Assembly: GCA_030609765.1 (NCBI GenBank)
Contig: JAUWTE010000006.1
Location: forward strand, 1-20,185
DNA: 20,185 bases
Direction: 5' to 3'
Source of the DNA: Acidobacteriota bacterium
Lineage (GTDB): Bacteria; Acidobacteriota; UBA890
Each line of letters starts with the position of its first letter. Position 1 is the stretch's first letter. Below the pieces are notes generated by a model that saw nothing but the letters and a program-made list of their open reading frames with translations, did no database searches and was not told the origin of the DNA. Both the position numbers and the translations under genes were made by a program. Below, one piece after another: positions 1 to 7,525 of the stretch.

Positions 1-1
1 C

Positions 2-1750
2 ATCCTGGCACGCACGTTCGTGCGGCGCGGTCTTCACATCTATGCCTACAACGCGCACCAGTCGATCATTCGCGGCGGCCATATTTTCCTGACCCTGCGC
101 GTCGGCGATAGAAAGATCACCAACCACGGTGACAAGCTCGACGTCCTGGTGTGCCTGAATCAAGACACCATGGATCGACACCTGAGCCTGATGGGCCGTG
201 GCTCGCGAGTGCTGTTCAACAGCGACGCGATCACGCCGGGCGCAGCCGCTGAAGGAGCTCTGCTCTGCCCGATTCCCGTTGCCGAGCTTACCGACAAGAA
301 CCCCAACAAGCTGCTCCAGAACACCGTGGCCCTGGGGGTGATGAACCACCTCATGGGCAGCGAATTCGACGTGCTCGAGTCGTCGCTGGTACAGCAGTTC
401 GAGCGCAAGGGTGAGGTAGTCATCAATCAGAACGTCGGCTTCGCACGCGCAGGTTACTACTACTCGACAGCCCATTTCGAAGCGTTCCCGACACCTGCTC
501 CTGACGGCGGCAAGCCGCAGGCGGTGTGGAACGGTAACGATGCCCTGGCCATGGGTGCCGCGGCCGCCGGCGTCAAGTTCTACGTGGCCTACCCCATGAG
601 CCCGGCCACCGGCGTTTTGCACTGGATGGCTCGAAACGCACGCGAGCTCGGCATCATGGTGCGCCAAATGGAAGACGAGATCGCCGTTGCCAACATGGTC
701 ATCGGTGCCGCCCACGCGGGTTGCCGCTCGATGTGCGCGACCTCCGGTGGCGGCTTTGCCCTGATGACCGAGGCCATCGGCGCTGCCTCGATGATGGAGA
801 TTCCCTGCGTATTCATCAATGTCATGCGTGCCGGACCCTCCACGGGCGTGCCCACCAAAACAGAACAGGGCGACCTGTGGCAGATTCTGGGAGCCAGCCA
901 GGGTGACTTCGAGCGCCTCATCGTCGCCCCGACGAACGCACTCGACGCCTTCAACACGATGCCCGAGCTCTTCAACCTGGTCGACAAGTACCAGTGCCCG
1001 GGACTCGTCATGACCGACCAGCTTCTTTCGGAAGGCACCTACAGCGTCGACCCGGACGACCTCGACCTGCAGCCGGAGATCGATCGCGGTGCGATTATCA
1101 CCGCGGCCACCGACCTCCTGGACAATGGGCAGCTTGCCGATCCTGGTACCCGGGAGGGCGGCGGCTACCTGCGCTACGAGGACACCGAGAGCGGCATTTC
1201 AGCGCGCGCGCTGCCGGGCAGTCCCGGCCACGTCCATGTCGTCGCCTCCGACGAGCACATGGAAGACGGAGTTCTTCTCAGCGATGAGTACACCAATCCG
1301 CACAAGCGGCGTGCTTCGGTCGAGAAACGGGCTCGCAAGATTGCCAATATCGCAAGCGAGATCGAGCCGCCTCGTCTCGAGGGATGGGAGGAGGCCGAGG
1401 TCACGCTCATCGGCTGGGGCTCCACCCTCGGAGTCATCGAGGAAGCGGTAAGGCAGCTCGCCGTGGCCGGCGTCGCCGCCAATTACTTGCCGATCAAGTG
1501 GATCGTGCCACTGCATACGGATGTCATCGGCGAGGTGATCGGCAAGGCCAAGCGCACGATCATCGTCGAGAATAACGACTCGGGCCAATTCCACCGCTAC
1601 CTTCGCAGCGTCTCCGGCCTCGACGTCGACGCTCACATCCGCAAGTACGACGGCGAGCCATTCATGCCGCATCACATCGTTGCGGGAGTGCAGGAAATCC
1701 TGGCCGGCAACACTGACATTTACGTGCCGCAGCACGAGATCATGGTCTAA
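2..1750 (+). CDS. korA: 2-oxoacid:ferredoxin oxidoreductase, fused gamma/alpha subunit (KorA-like), 5' partial
   Basis: With KorB this subunit should oxidatively decarboxylate a 2-oxoacid (2-oxoglutarate is most likely) to acyl-CoA and reduce ferredoxin, or run in reverse, in the cytoplasm. The frame is open to the left edge and reads ILARTF before the GTG at 20, which matches the interior of the family's gamma domain, so the true start is off-window. Counting that GTG as residue 1, the gamma-domain remnant (YNAHQSIIRGGH) covers about 1-160. The alpha pyrimidine-binding domain starts near 172 (GNDALAMGAAAAG), with YPMSPAT at 191-197, TSGGGFALM at 241-249 and GPSTGVPTKTEQGD at 272-285. A transketolase-C-like domain starts near 460 (EVTLIGWGST). 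The fused gamma-alpha layout is the common bacterial KorA form. Substrate specificity (2-oxoglutarate versus pyruvate or branched-chain oxoacids) cannot be fixed by eye. korB follows after 12 bases. Confidence 0.93.
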   Translation: MLARTFVRRGLHIYAYNAHQSIIRGGHIFLTLRVGDRKITNHGDKLDVLVCLNQDTMDRHLSLMGRGSRVLFNSDAITPGAAAEGALLCPIPVAELTDKNPNKLLQNTVALGVMNHLMGSEFDVLESSLVQQFERKGEVVINQNVGFARAGYYYSTAHFEAFPTPAPDGGKPQAVWNGNDALAMGAAAAGVKFYVAYPMSPATGVLHWMARNARELGIMVRQMEDEIAVANMVIGAAHAGCRSMCATSGGGFALMTEAIGAASMMEIPCVFINVMRAGPSTGVPTKTEQGDLWQILGASQGDFERLIVAPTNALDAFNTMPELFNLVDKYQCPGLVMTDQLLSEGTYSVDPDDLDLQPEIDRGAIITAATDLLDNGQLADPGTREGGGYLRYEDTESGISARALPGSPGHVHVVASDEHMEDGVLLSDEYTNPHKRRASVEKRARKIANIASEIEPPRLEGWEEAEVTLIGWGSTLGVIEEAVRQLAVAGVAANYLPIKWIVPLHTDVIGEVIGKAKRTIIVENNDSGQFHRYLRSVSGLDVDAHIRKYDGEPFMPHHIVAGVQEILAGNTDIYVPQHEIMV

Positions 1751-1762
1751 GGGGAATCTGAA

Positions 1763-2656
1763 ATGAGCGCAGACACCAACAGCACCATCGAGCTGAACGC
1801 AAAGGACTACAAGGGCAAGGTCGATCCCGACTGGTGCCCGGGATGCGGTGACTTCGGAGTTCTCAGGAGCTTGCAGGCCGCGTGTAGCACTCTCGGGATC
1901 ATGCCCCATGAGATCGTCACGGTCAGCGGCATCGGCTGCTCCTCCAACTTCCCGGGCTATTTCAACGCCTACGGAATGCACACGCTGCACGGCCGCGCCC
2001 TGGCGGTAGCCGCGGGAGTGAAGCTCGCCAACCATGAGCTCACGGTGATCGTAACCGGCGGCGACGGGGACGGCTTCGGCATCGGCGGTAACCATTTCAC
2101 CCATGCCGCCCGCCGCAACGTCGACCTCACCTATCTGGTGATGAACAACCAGATCTATGGTCTGACCACGGGACAGGTCTCCCCCACCAGCCGTGAGGGA
2201 ATGAAGACCAAGAGCACGCCGTTCGGCAGCATCGAGCATCCCTACAACCCGATCACATCATCGATCATGAACGGCGCCACCTTCGTGGCCCGCGGTTTCA
2301 GCGGTGACCCCAAGCAACTCCAAGAGCTCATGAAGATGGCGATCCAGCATCGCGGCTTTGCCTTCATCGACATCTTCAGCCCGTGCGTGACCTTCAACAA
2401 GGACAACACCTACGAGTTCTTCCGCCCGCGCCTGAAGAAGCTCGAGGATGAGGGCCACGACCCGACTGACTGGAAGGCCGCCTGCGAGAAGGGGTTGGTG
2501 TGGGGTGACGAGATCTACACGGGTCTCTACTTCCAGACCGAGAGATCCACGCTGCTCGATGAGGAGCCCATCATGGCCGAGGGTGTACCCATGTCCCAGC
2601 GCCCGTTGGCGATGACCGATGAACAGGCGGAGCGGATCATCAAGCGAATGATGTAG
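1763..2656 (+). CDS. korB: 2-oxoacid:ferredoxin oxidoreductase subunit beta (KorB-like)
   Basis: This is the thiamine-diphosphate and [4Fe-4S] catalytic subunit that pairs with the preceding KorA. The 297 residues begin with the family's WCPGCGDFGVL (C25, C28), continue with SGIGCS (C59) and end the core with SPCVTFN (C208); these four cysteines fit the cluster ligands known in the family. The ThDP motif runs from GGDGDGFGIGG (99-109) to MNNQIYGLT (127-135). The ATG follows a purine-rich AAGGGGAA with usual spacing. It is translationally linked to korA by a 12-base gap. No separate ferredoxin-like delta subunit follows, so electrons presumably go to a free ferredoxin encoded elsewhere. The gene ends facing ispH, with a strong hairpin between them. 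Confidence 0.94.
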   Translation: MSADTNSTIELNAKDYKGKVDPDWCPGCGDFGVLRSLQAACSTLGIMPHEIVTVSGIGCSSNFPGYFNAYGMHTLHGRALAVAAGVKLANHELTVIVTGGDGDGFGIGGNHFTHAARRNVDLTYLVMNNQIYGLTTGQVSPTSREGMKTKSTPFGSIEHPYNPITSSIMNGATFVARGFSGDPKQLQELMKMAIQHRGFAFIDIFSPCVTFNKDNTYEFFRPRLKKLEDEGHDPTDWKAACEKGLVWGDEIYTGLYFQTERSTLLDEEPIMAEGVPMSQRPLAMTDEQAERIIKRMM

Positions 2657-2677
2657 CGCTGTTCGCGGGCTGGGGGT

Positions 2678-2694
2678 CCCGGGGTGTCCCCGGG
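2678..2694. terminator. GC-rich hairpin between convergent korB and ispH
   Basis: The perfect 7-bp stem CCCGGGG/CCCCGGG has a TGT loop. It lies 21 bases past the korB stop and directly abuts the ispH stop codon. No T tract follows on either strand, so it is not a textbook intrinsic terminator, but its convergent position suits a bidirectional transcript end or an RNA 3'-end stabiliser. Confidence 0.5.
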
Positions 2695-3732
2695 CTAGCC
2701 GGAGGGCGTGTACCAGCGCTGCCGGAAGTTGCGGATGAGCTCATCCGGGTCGCGACCGCTCTCGCGCAGGTCCTTGACCACTTCGACCGGGAGCGGGAAC
2801 TGCACCATTTCGGGCTCAGCGTCCATCTCTTCCAGGCTGCCATCCTCGCCGCGCAGCGCGTCGACGATGTCGCGAACGAGAGCTTCCGGAGCAGACGCCC
2901 CGGCAGTAACGCCGACGGTGTCGATCCCTTCCAGCCACTCGGTGCGGATCTCGGCACGACTCTGCACCAGGTAGGCGGGCACGCCGGAGGCCTTGGCGAC
3001 CTCGACCAGGCGGTTCGAGTTCGATGAGTTCGGTGCGCCCACCACGAAAATGGCATCAACCGCTGAGGACATTGCCTTGACCGCTACCTGGCGGTTCTGG
3101 GTGGCGTAGCAGATGTCGTCCTTCGTGGGGCCGACGATCTCCGGAAACCGATGTTGGAGGACAGCGAGGATGCCCGCAACATCGTCGATCGACAAGGTTG
3201 TCTGCGTCAGGAAAGCGACGCGCTGTGGGTCGGGAATCTCGACCACCTCGGCTTCTTCGACTGTCTGAACCAGGGTGACATGCCCGGGCACATGGCCCAT
3301 GGTGCCCTCGACCTCGACGTGCCCGGCATGGCCGATGAGAAGGATGTGGTAGCCCTCATCGACATAGCGCAGTGCCTCGTGATGGACCTTGGTCACTAAC
3401 GGGCAAGTCGCGTCGATGGTTCTCAGCCCCCGCGCAGTCGCTTCGCCCCGCACGCTCGGTGGAATGCCGTGCGCAGAAAAGATCACCAGGCTGTTGTCCG
3501 GCACCTCACCAATGTCGTCGACAAAGACGACGCCACGAGTTTCGAACTCGCGCACGACGTACTGGTTGTGGACGATCTCGTGCCGCACATAGATGGGCGG
3601 GCCGTACAGACGCAGGGCGAAGTCGACGATGTCGACGGCGCGCTCGACGCCCGCACAGAACCCGCGAGGCCTGGCCAGAAGAACGCTACGGCTGCGTCCA
3701 TCGCAGGACGCGCTTCGCTGGTCTGCGGACAT
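2695..3732 (-). CDS. ispH: 4-hydroxy-3-methylbut-2-enyl diphosphate reductase (IspH/LytB)
   Basis: IspH carries out the last step of the MEP pathway, reducing HMBPP to IPP and DMAPP with a [4Fe-4S] enzyme in the cytoplasm. Numbering from the GTG at 3738, the three cluster cysteines are all present: C28 in PRGFC, C112 in DATCPLV and C210 in DDICYATQNRQ. The catalytic H140 and E142 lie in GHVEVEGTMG, and SAHG lies at 88-91. Two start codons sit six bases apart, GTG at 3738 and ATG at 3732; neither has a Shine-Dalgarno sequence, and I chose the ATG (345 residues). The gene begins 31 bases after the tRNA-Leu 3' end on the same strand, so it is probably the last gene of the glycolytic transcript and is released by tRNA processing. 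Weak initiation signals in the pyrimidine-rich spacer suggest modest translation. Confidence 0.95.
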   Translation of the reverse strand: MSADQRSASCDGRSRSVLLARPRGFCAGVERAVDIVDFALRLYGPPIYVRHEIVHNQYVVREFETRGVVFVDDIGEVPDNSLVIFSAHGIPPSVRGEATARGLRTIDATCPLVTKVHHEALRYVDEGYHILLIGHAGHVEVEGTMGHVPGHVTLVQTVEEAEVVEIPDPQRVAFLTQTTLSIDDVAGILAVLQHRFPEIVGPTKDDICYATQNRQVAVKAMSSAVDAIFVVGAPNSSNSNRLVEVAKASGVPAYLVQSRAEIRTEWLEGIDTVGVTAGASAPEALVRDIVDALRGEDGSLEEMDAEPEMVQFPLPVEVVKDLRESGRDPDELIRNFRQRWYTPSG

Positions 3733-3763
3733 GTTCACGGTGAAGCGGGGAGAGGGAAGAAAG

Positions 3764-3850
3764 TGCCGAGGGCGGGACTTGAACCCGCACGGGCGTTAAA
3801 GCCCACATGGCCCTCAACCATGCGTGTCTGCCAAATTCCACCACCTCGGC
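3764..3850 (-). tRNA. tRNA-Leu (anticodon GAG)
   Basis: The reverse strand folds as an 87-nt class II tRNA. The acceptor stem is GCCGAGG/CCTCGGC with discriminator A at 3764. The anticodon stem CATGG/CCATG encloses the loop TTGAGGG, giving anticodon GAG (reads CUC/CUU). A long variable arm (stem GGGC/GCCC) and a T arm GCGGG-TTCAAGT-CCCGC follow. The bases after the discriminator are CTT, so CCA is not encoded and must be added. It lies 18 bases after the secG stop and 31 bases before ispH on the same strand, so it is probably cut out of the gap-pgk-tpi-secG-ispH transcript. Confidence 0.95.
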
Positions 3851-3868
3851 ATCAAACTGGCAACGATC

Positions 3869-4174
3869 CTACGGCTGCTGACCGGGATCGGCCGGAGCTT
3901 CCACTGGAGTCGTCGCCTCGAGGCCTTCGATGACGGACGAGCTCGAAGAACGGCCGACGATTCCCAGCGCCAGCGAAGTCAGCATGAAGATCACCGCCGC
4001 AGCAGTCGTGAGCTTCTGCAGGAGCGTGGCGGCGCCGCGCATGCCAAGGGCCGTCTGGCTACCACCGCCGCCGAAGGCACCCGCCAGGTCAGCGGCCTGT
4101 CCCGATTGCAGCAACACAACGAATATCAGGAACAGGCTCACGGTTACGTGCAGGATGATGAGTATGATCTCCAT
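3869..4174 (-). CDS. secG: Preprotein translocase subunit SecG
   Basis: SecG is the small inner-membrane partner of SecYE that helps SecA-driven protein export. The 101 residues show the family layout: TM1 at about 2-21, the conserved cytoplasmic loop VLLQSGQAADLAGAFGGGGS (VLLQSG plus the glycine-rich patch) and RGAATLLQKLT, then TM2 at about 53-73 and a short polar, proline-rich tail. GAGGAA stands 8 bases before the ATG. It lies downstream of tpiA and just upstream of tRNA-Leu, the arrangement familiar from many proteobacteria. Confidence 0.95.
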   Translation of the reverse strand: MEIILIILHVTVSLFLIFVVLLQSGQAADLAGAFGGGGSQTALGMRGAATLLQKLTTAAAVIFMLTSLALGIVGRSSSSSVIEGLEATTPVEAPADPGQQP

Positions 4175-4277
4175 CTTAGAAATTCCTCGGGAAAATCAGG
4201 TATCGATCGCGGAAACGACCGAAAGACGAGCAATCAATTTACCAGAGCGCATGCCCTCCGACAATGCGCCTCGTCTC

Positions 4278-4310
4278 AAGCAGGCATACACGATGGCCTG
4301 CTTAGCAGGC
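4278..4310 (-). promoter_or_regulatory. Three-arm alternative hairpin at the tpiA stop codon
   Basis: On the minus strand three arms occur in order: GCCTGC (4310-4305), GCAGGC (4301-4296) and GCCTGC (4283-4278 inside the longer arm). The middle arm can pair with the first (6 bp, loop TAA, which is the tpiA stop) or, extended to AAGCAGGC/GCCTGCTT, with the third (8 bp, 10-nt loop, 4278-4285 with 4296-4303). The two folds exclude each other. A ribosome stopping at the tpiA TAA would cover arms one and two. It could be a processing, partial-termination or attenuation element between tpiA and secG; the function is inferred. Confidence 0.45.
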
Positions 4311-5060
4311 ACGCACGATAGCCGCGAGGGACTCGGCTTCCAGACTTGCCCCGCCAACGAGCGCCCCGTCGATATCCGGTTGAGTGAGCAGCTCGGCCGC
4401 GTTGTCAGGCTTGACGCTGCCACCATATTGAATGCGGAGCCGCTCGGCCACCGCCCTACCCAGCAGGTCACCGATGAAATCACGGATGATCTCGTGAACC
4501 TGTTGCGCCTGTCCGGGGGTTGCCGTCAAGCCGGTGCCGATCGCCCAGATCGGCTCGTAGGCAACCACCAGCGATTCGAGGTCGGCGCCACGCAGCTGCC
4601 TCAGTGCTCCGCTGAGCTGACCGGTGACAACACTGACCGTCTCGTTTGCCTCCCGCTGCCCTTGCGTCTCTCCAACACAGAGGATCGGAACCATCCGGTG
4701 GGCGAGCGCGGCTTCTACCTTGGTGGCAATCAAATCGTCCGTCTCACCGAAAAGCTCACGGCGCTCGGAGTGACCGAGGATTACATGCGTGACACCGGCA
4801 TCGAGCAACATCGGGGGGGAAACTTCTCCGGTGAACGCCCCCGTATCACGGCAATGCATGTTCTGTGCGGCGAGGGCGATATTGCTGCCCAGCAGAACCT
4901 CCGCGGCCGCCGAGAGGGAAGTAAATGGAGGGGCGACACCGATGTCGACCGAATCGACATCTTGAACCGCAGCGCGCAGCGCGGAGAGTGTCGTCCGGGT
5001 TTCGGAGATCGTCTTGTGCATCTTCCAGTTGCCGACGATGATCGGCTTGCGCTCCACCAT
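4302..5060 (-). CDS. tpiA: Triosephosphate isomerase
   Basis: TpiA interconverts dihydroxyacetone phosphate and glyceraldehyde 3-phosphate as a cytoplasmic (beta/alpha)8 barrel. With the ATG at 5060 the protein has 252 residues, the usual size. Catalytic residues are visible: N11 and K13 in GNWKMHK, H97 in GHSERR, E169 in AYEPIWAIGTG, and the C-terminal phosphate-binding GGS (214-216) and GALVGGASL. A TTG 48 bases upstream would add 16 unconserved residues, but AGGAG stands 7 bases before the ATG at 5060 and decides the start. The 53-base gap to pgk contains a 12-base palindrome (5093-5104). The stop codon is built into the alternative hairpin described separately. Confidence 0.96.
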   Translation of the reverse strand: MVERKPIIVGNWKMHKTISETRTTLSALRAAVQDVDSVDIGVAPPFTSLSAAAEVLLGSNIALAAQNMHCRDTGAFTGEVSPPMLLDAGVTHVILGHSERRELFGETDDLIATKVEAALAHRMVPILCVGETQGQREANETVSVVTGQLSGALRQLRGADLESLVVAYEPIWAIGTGLTATPGQAQQVHEIIRDFIGDLLGRAVAERLRIQYGGSVKPDNAAELLTQPDIDGALVGGASLEAESLAAIVRAC

Positions 5061-5113
5061 CTGCTTGCTCCTGACTCTTCGCCCGCGGGTCGGCCCGATC
5101 GGGCGCAAACATC

Positions 5114-6337
5114 CTATGGCGTACGGTCCGTAAGGGCCGCTACTCCGGGCAACAACCGGCCACTGAGAAGGTCGAGACTAGCTCCCCCTCCGGTCGACAC
5201 ATGGGTAACCCTTCCACTGATTCCATCCGCCGCCGCGGCCGAGGCGGTGTCTCCACCGCCGAGAATCGTCAGCGCCTGTGGCCCGAGGGCGGCGATGGCG
5301 TTTCCTACCGCGCGGGTTCCCTCAGAAAAGGCAGCAATCTCGAATACTCCCATCGGACCGTTCCACAATACCGTCCTGGCGTCGGCCAGTGCCGCAGTGA
5401 AACATTGCCGCGTCGAGGGACCAATGTCGAGAGCCATGGCGTCGGCAGGGACCTGGACCACCTCACGGGCTTCTTCCGGCCGGTCCATGGAAGGCGCCAC
5501 CACGAAGTCCTCGGGCAACAACACCGCAACACCGCTTTCGGCGGCGGCGGCAAGAACCCTGCTAGCCGGATCGAGCGAGCCCTCCTCGACCCAGGAGCCG
5601 CCGACGTCCGCCCCCTGCGCGGCGAGTAGCGCGTTCGACATGGCGCCACCGACGATCAGTCGATCAACCAAGGGCAGGAGATTCTCGAGGATCTCGAGCT
5701 TGTCGCTCACCTTTGCCCCGCCGAGCACCAAAACGAACGGCGCACTCGGGTCGCTGAGCACCCTCCCGAGCGTGGAGACCTCGAGCTCCAACAGCGCCCC
5801 GGCCGCGGCCGTTCCCACCGCAGCTGGTACCCCGACGATCGACGCATGAGCACGGTGTGCGGCCCCGAAGGCATCGTCCACGTACAGCGGCGCCAGCCTG
5901 GCAATCGACGCGGCGAACTCTGGATCGTTCGCCTTTTCCCCAGCGTGGAAGCGCAGGTTCTCGAGTAGGGCCACCTCGCCCGGCAGCAAGGCCGCGGCGC
6001 GTTCTTCGACTTCCTCTCCGATACAGTCAGGCAACAGGTGCACCGGACGACCGAGGTGCTCCTGCAGAACCGCGGCCACGGGGGCCATACTCAGCGTCGA
6101 GTCCGGCTCACCCTTTGGCCGGCCCCGGTGCGACATCACGATGAGGCTGGCGCCTTCGTCGAGCAGAGCTCGCAGCGTGGACAGCGACGCCCGAATCCGG
6201 GTGTCGTCGACCACACGTCCGTTCTGCACGGGAACGTTGAGGTCGGCGCGCACGAGTACGCGCTGCCCCTCCGGGCTCAGGTCCGCGAGCTGCAGCTTCC
6301 GCTGCAGGACCTCGGCAGAGCTCTCCGCTGCCCGCAT
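5114..6337 (-). CDS. pgk: Phosphoglycerate kinase
   Basis: Pgk transfers phosphate between 1,3-bisphosphoglycerate and ADP in glycolysis and gluconeogenesis. The 407 residues are slightly longer than average because of about 15 extra N-terminal residues. Motifs in order: RADLNVP (30-36), MSHRGRPKG (68-76), LLENLRFHAGEK (124-135), YVDDAFGAAHRAHAS (152-166), LGGAKVSDKLEILENL (205-220), WNGPMGVFE (325-333) and the nucleotide-binding GGGDT (360-364). The ATG directly follows the gapA stop codon with no intervening base and no obvious Shine-Dalgarno sequence, so translation is probably coupled to gapA. A later non-ATG start near residue 15 is possible but has no better ribosome-binding signal. Confidence 0.96.
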   Translation of the reverse strand: MRAAESSAEVLQRKLQLADLSPEGQRVLVRADLNVPVQNGRVVDDTRIRASLSTLRALLDEGASLIVMSHRGRPKGEPDSTLSMAPVAAVLQEHLGRPVHLLPDCIGEEVEERAAALLPGEVALLENLRFHAGEKANDPEFAASIARLAPLYVDDAFGAAHRAHASIVGVPAAVGTAAAGALLELEVSTLGRVLSDPSAPFVLVLGGAKVSDKLEILENLLPLVDRLIVGGAMSNALLAAQGADVGGSWVEEGSLDPASRVLAAAAESGVAVLLPEDFVVAPSMDRPEEAREVVQVPADAMALDIGPSTRQCFTAALADARTVLWNGPMGVFEIAAFSEGTRAVGNAIAALGPQALTILGGGDTASAAAADGISGRVTHVSTGGGASLDLLSGRLLPGVAALTDRTP

Positions 6338-7345
6338 CTACAGCGTCTTCGCGACGTACTCAGACAAATCCTTGAGCCTCGTCGAGTAGCCCATCTCGTT
6401 GTCGTACCACGAGAGAACCTGCACCAACTTGCTTTCCACCGCGCTGGTGAACGGAGCGTCTACTATCGAGGAGTAGGGGCTACCGTTGAAGTCGATGGAA
6501 ACCAGTGGCTCCTCGGACACTTGGAGGATCCCCTGCATCGGTCCCGCGGCGGCATCTCGAAATGCCTGATTCACCTGCTCCGGGTCGGTATCAGTTTCGA
6601 GGTGGACGATGAGGTTAACGACCGAGACATTCGCGGTGGGCACGCGGATAGCACAACCATCGAGCTTGCCCTGGAGCTCCGGAAGCACGAGCCCCACCGC
6701 CTTGGCGGCACCCGTCGATGTCGGGATCATCGACATCGCCGCGGCGCGCGCCCGGCGCAGGTCCTTGTGCGGCATATCCTGAAGTCGCTGGTCAGAGGTG
6801 TATGCGTGGATGGTCGTCATCCAGCCACGCTCGATCTCGAATTCCTGGTTCAACACCTTGGCGACAGGTGCCAAGCAGTTCGTCGTGCACGAAGCATTGG
6901 AGATGATGTGATGGTTGTCTGGATCGTATTGCTCCTGATTCACACCGAGACAAATCGTGACATCGGGACCTTTCGCGGGGGCTGAGATGATGACCTTCTT
7001 GGCACCCGCATCGATGTGCTTCTGGGCGTCGTCACGGGCCCGGAACAACCCGGTCGACTCGATGACGATGTCGACCCCCAGCTCCTTCCACGGCAGGTCC
7101 GCCGGGTCGCGAATGGCCGTTACCTTGATGCTCGAGCTATTGACAATGAGCTCACCGTCTCCCGCCTTGACCGATCCGTCGAAGCGTCCGTGGACTGAGT
7201 CGTAGGCCAGCAAGTGGGCGAGCGTCTCGGCGTCGGTGATGTCGTTGAGTGCGACGAACTCCAGGTCGGAGCCATCTCGTAGGGCGGCGCGCAGTGTATT
7301 GCGCCCGATTCGACCGAAGCCGTTGATGGCAACGCGGGCGGGCAT
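6338..7345 (-). CDS. gapA: Glyceraldehyde-3-phosphate dehydrogenase, type I
   Basis: GapA oxidatively phosphorylates glyceraldehyde 3-phosphate to 1,3-bisphosphoglycerate. The 335 residues start with the Rossmann signature VAINGFGRIGRN; the catalytic C153 lies in SNASCTTNCLAP and H180 in TTIHAYTSDQ. D35 in LNDITD and the proline in DMPHKDLRRARA are the features usually seen in NAD-preferring (glycolytic) enzymes rather than NADP-linked GapB types, so NAD use is a reasonable inference. AGGAG precedes the ATG by a normal distance. It is the first gene of the operon gapA-pgk-tpiA-secG-tRNA-Leu-ispH, driven by the strong promoter at 7438-7466, with a leader of about 85 nt. Confidence 0.97.
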   Translation of the reverse strand: MPARVAINGFGRIGRNTLRAALRDGSDLEFVALNDITDAETLAHLLAYDSVHGRFDGSVKAGDGELIVNSSSIKVTAIRDPADLPWKELGVDIVIESTGLFRARDDAQKHIDAGAKKVIISAPAKGPDVTICLGVNQEQYDPDNHHIISNASCTTNCLAPVAKVLNQEFEIERGWMTTIHAYTSDQRLQDMPHKDLRRARAAAMSMIPTSTGAAKAVGLVLPELQGKLDGCAIRVPTANVSVVNLIVHLETDTDPEQVNQAFRDAAAGPMQGILQVSEEPLVSIDFNGSPYSSIVDAPFTSAVESKLVQVLSWYDNEMGYSTRLKDLSEYVAKTL

Positions 7346-7437
7346 GGGTGCTCTCCTTGGCAGCTAGCGCGGCACTACACCGCGGCGAGATCTACAAATT
7401 GAAGGGAATGGGTCGGCGCACGAGCACCGTCCATGCG

Positions 7438-7466
7438 ATTATCCGGGCGACTGCGGAGCCTGTCAA
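7438..7466 (-). promoter_or_regulatory. Sigma70-type promoter of the gapA operon
   Basis: On the minus strand TTGACA (7461-7466, six of six consensus bases) is followed after exactly 17 bases by GATAAT (7438-7443, five of six). The predicted transcription start is near 7431, giving a leader of about 85 nt before the gapA ATG. A match this close in a GC-rich genome predicts strong, constitutive-type transcription, as expected for glycolysis genes. Confidence 0.8.
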
Positions 7467-7525
7467 ATCTGTTTCGCGGCGACGCGGGCACTTCGCCCGT
7501 CGAGTCACTATTAAACAGCATTAGT

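Noticed and set aside
1199..2239. 346-codon open frame on the minus strand opposite korA/korB
   Set aside because: It is antisense to two clearly conserved genes, has no family motif, and long antisense frames are common in GC-rich coding DNA.
5093..5104. 12-base palindrome GCCCGATCGGGC between pgk and tpiA
   Set aside because: Only a 4-bp stem with a GATC loop; such short GC palindromes are expected by chance here, and there is no supporting context.
5060..5108. Longer tpiA start at a TTG codon
   Set aside because: It adds 16 unconserved residues, and the Shine-Dalgarno sequence fits the ATG at 5060.
3930..5849. 639-codon + strand open frame across secG, tpiA and pgk
   Set aside because: It runs opposite three certain genes and a non-coding gap; its product is low-complexity with no recognisable domain.
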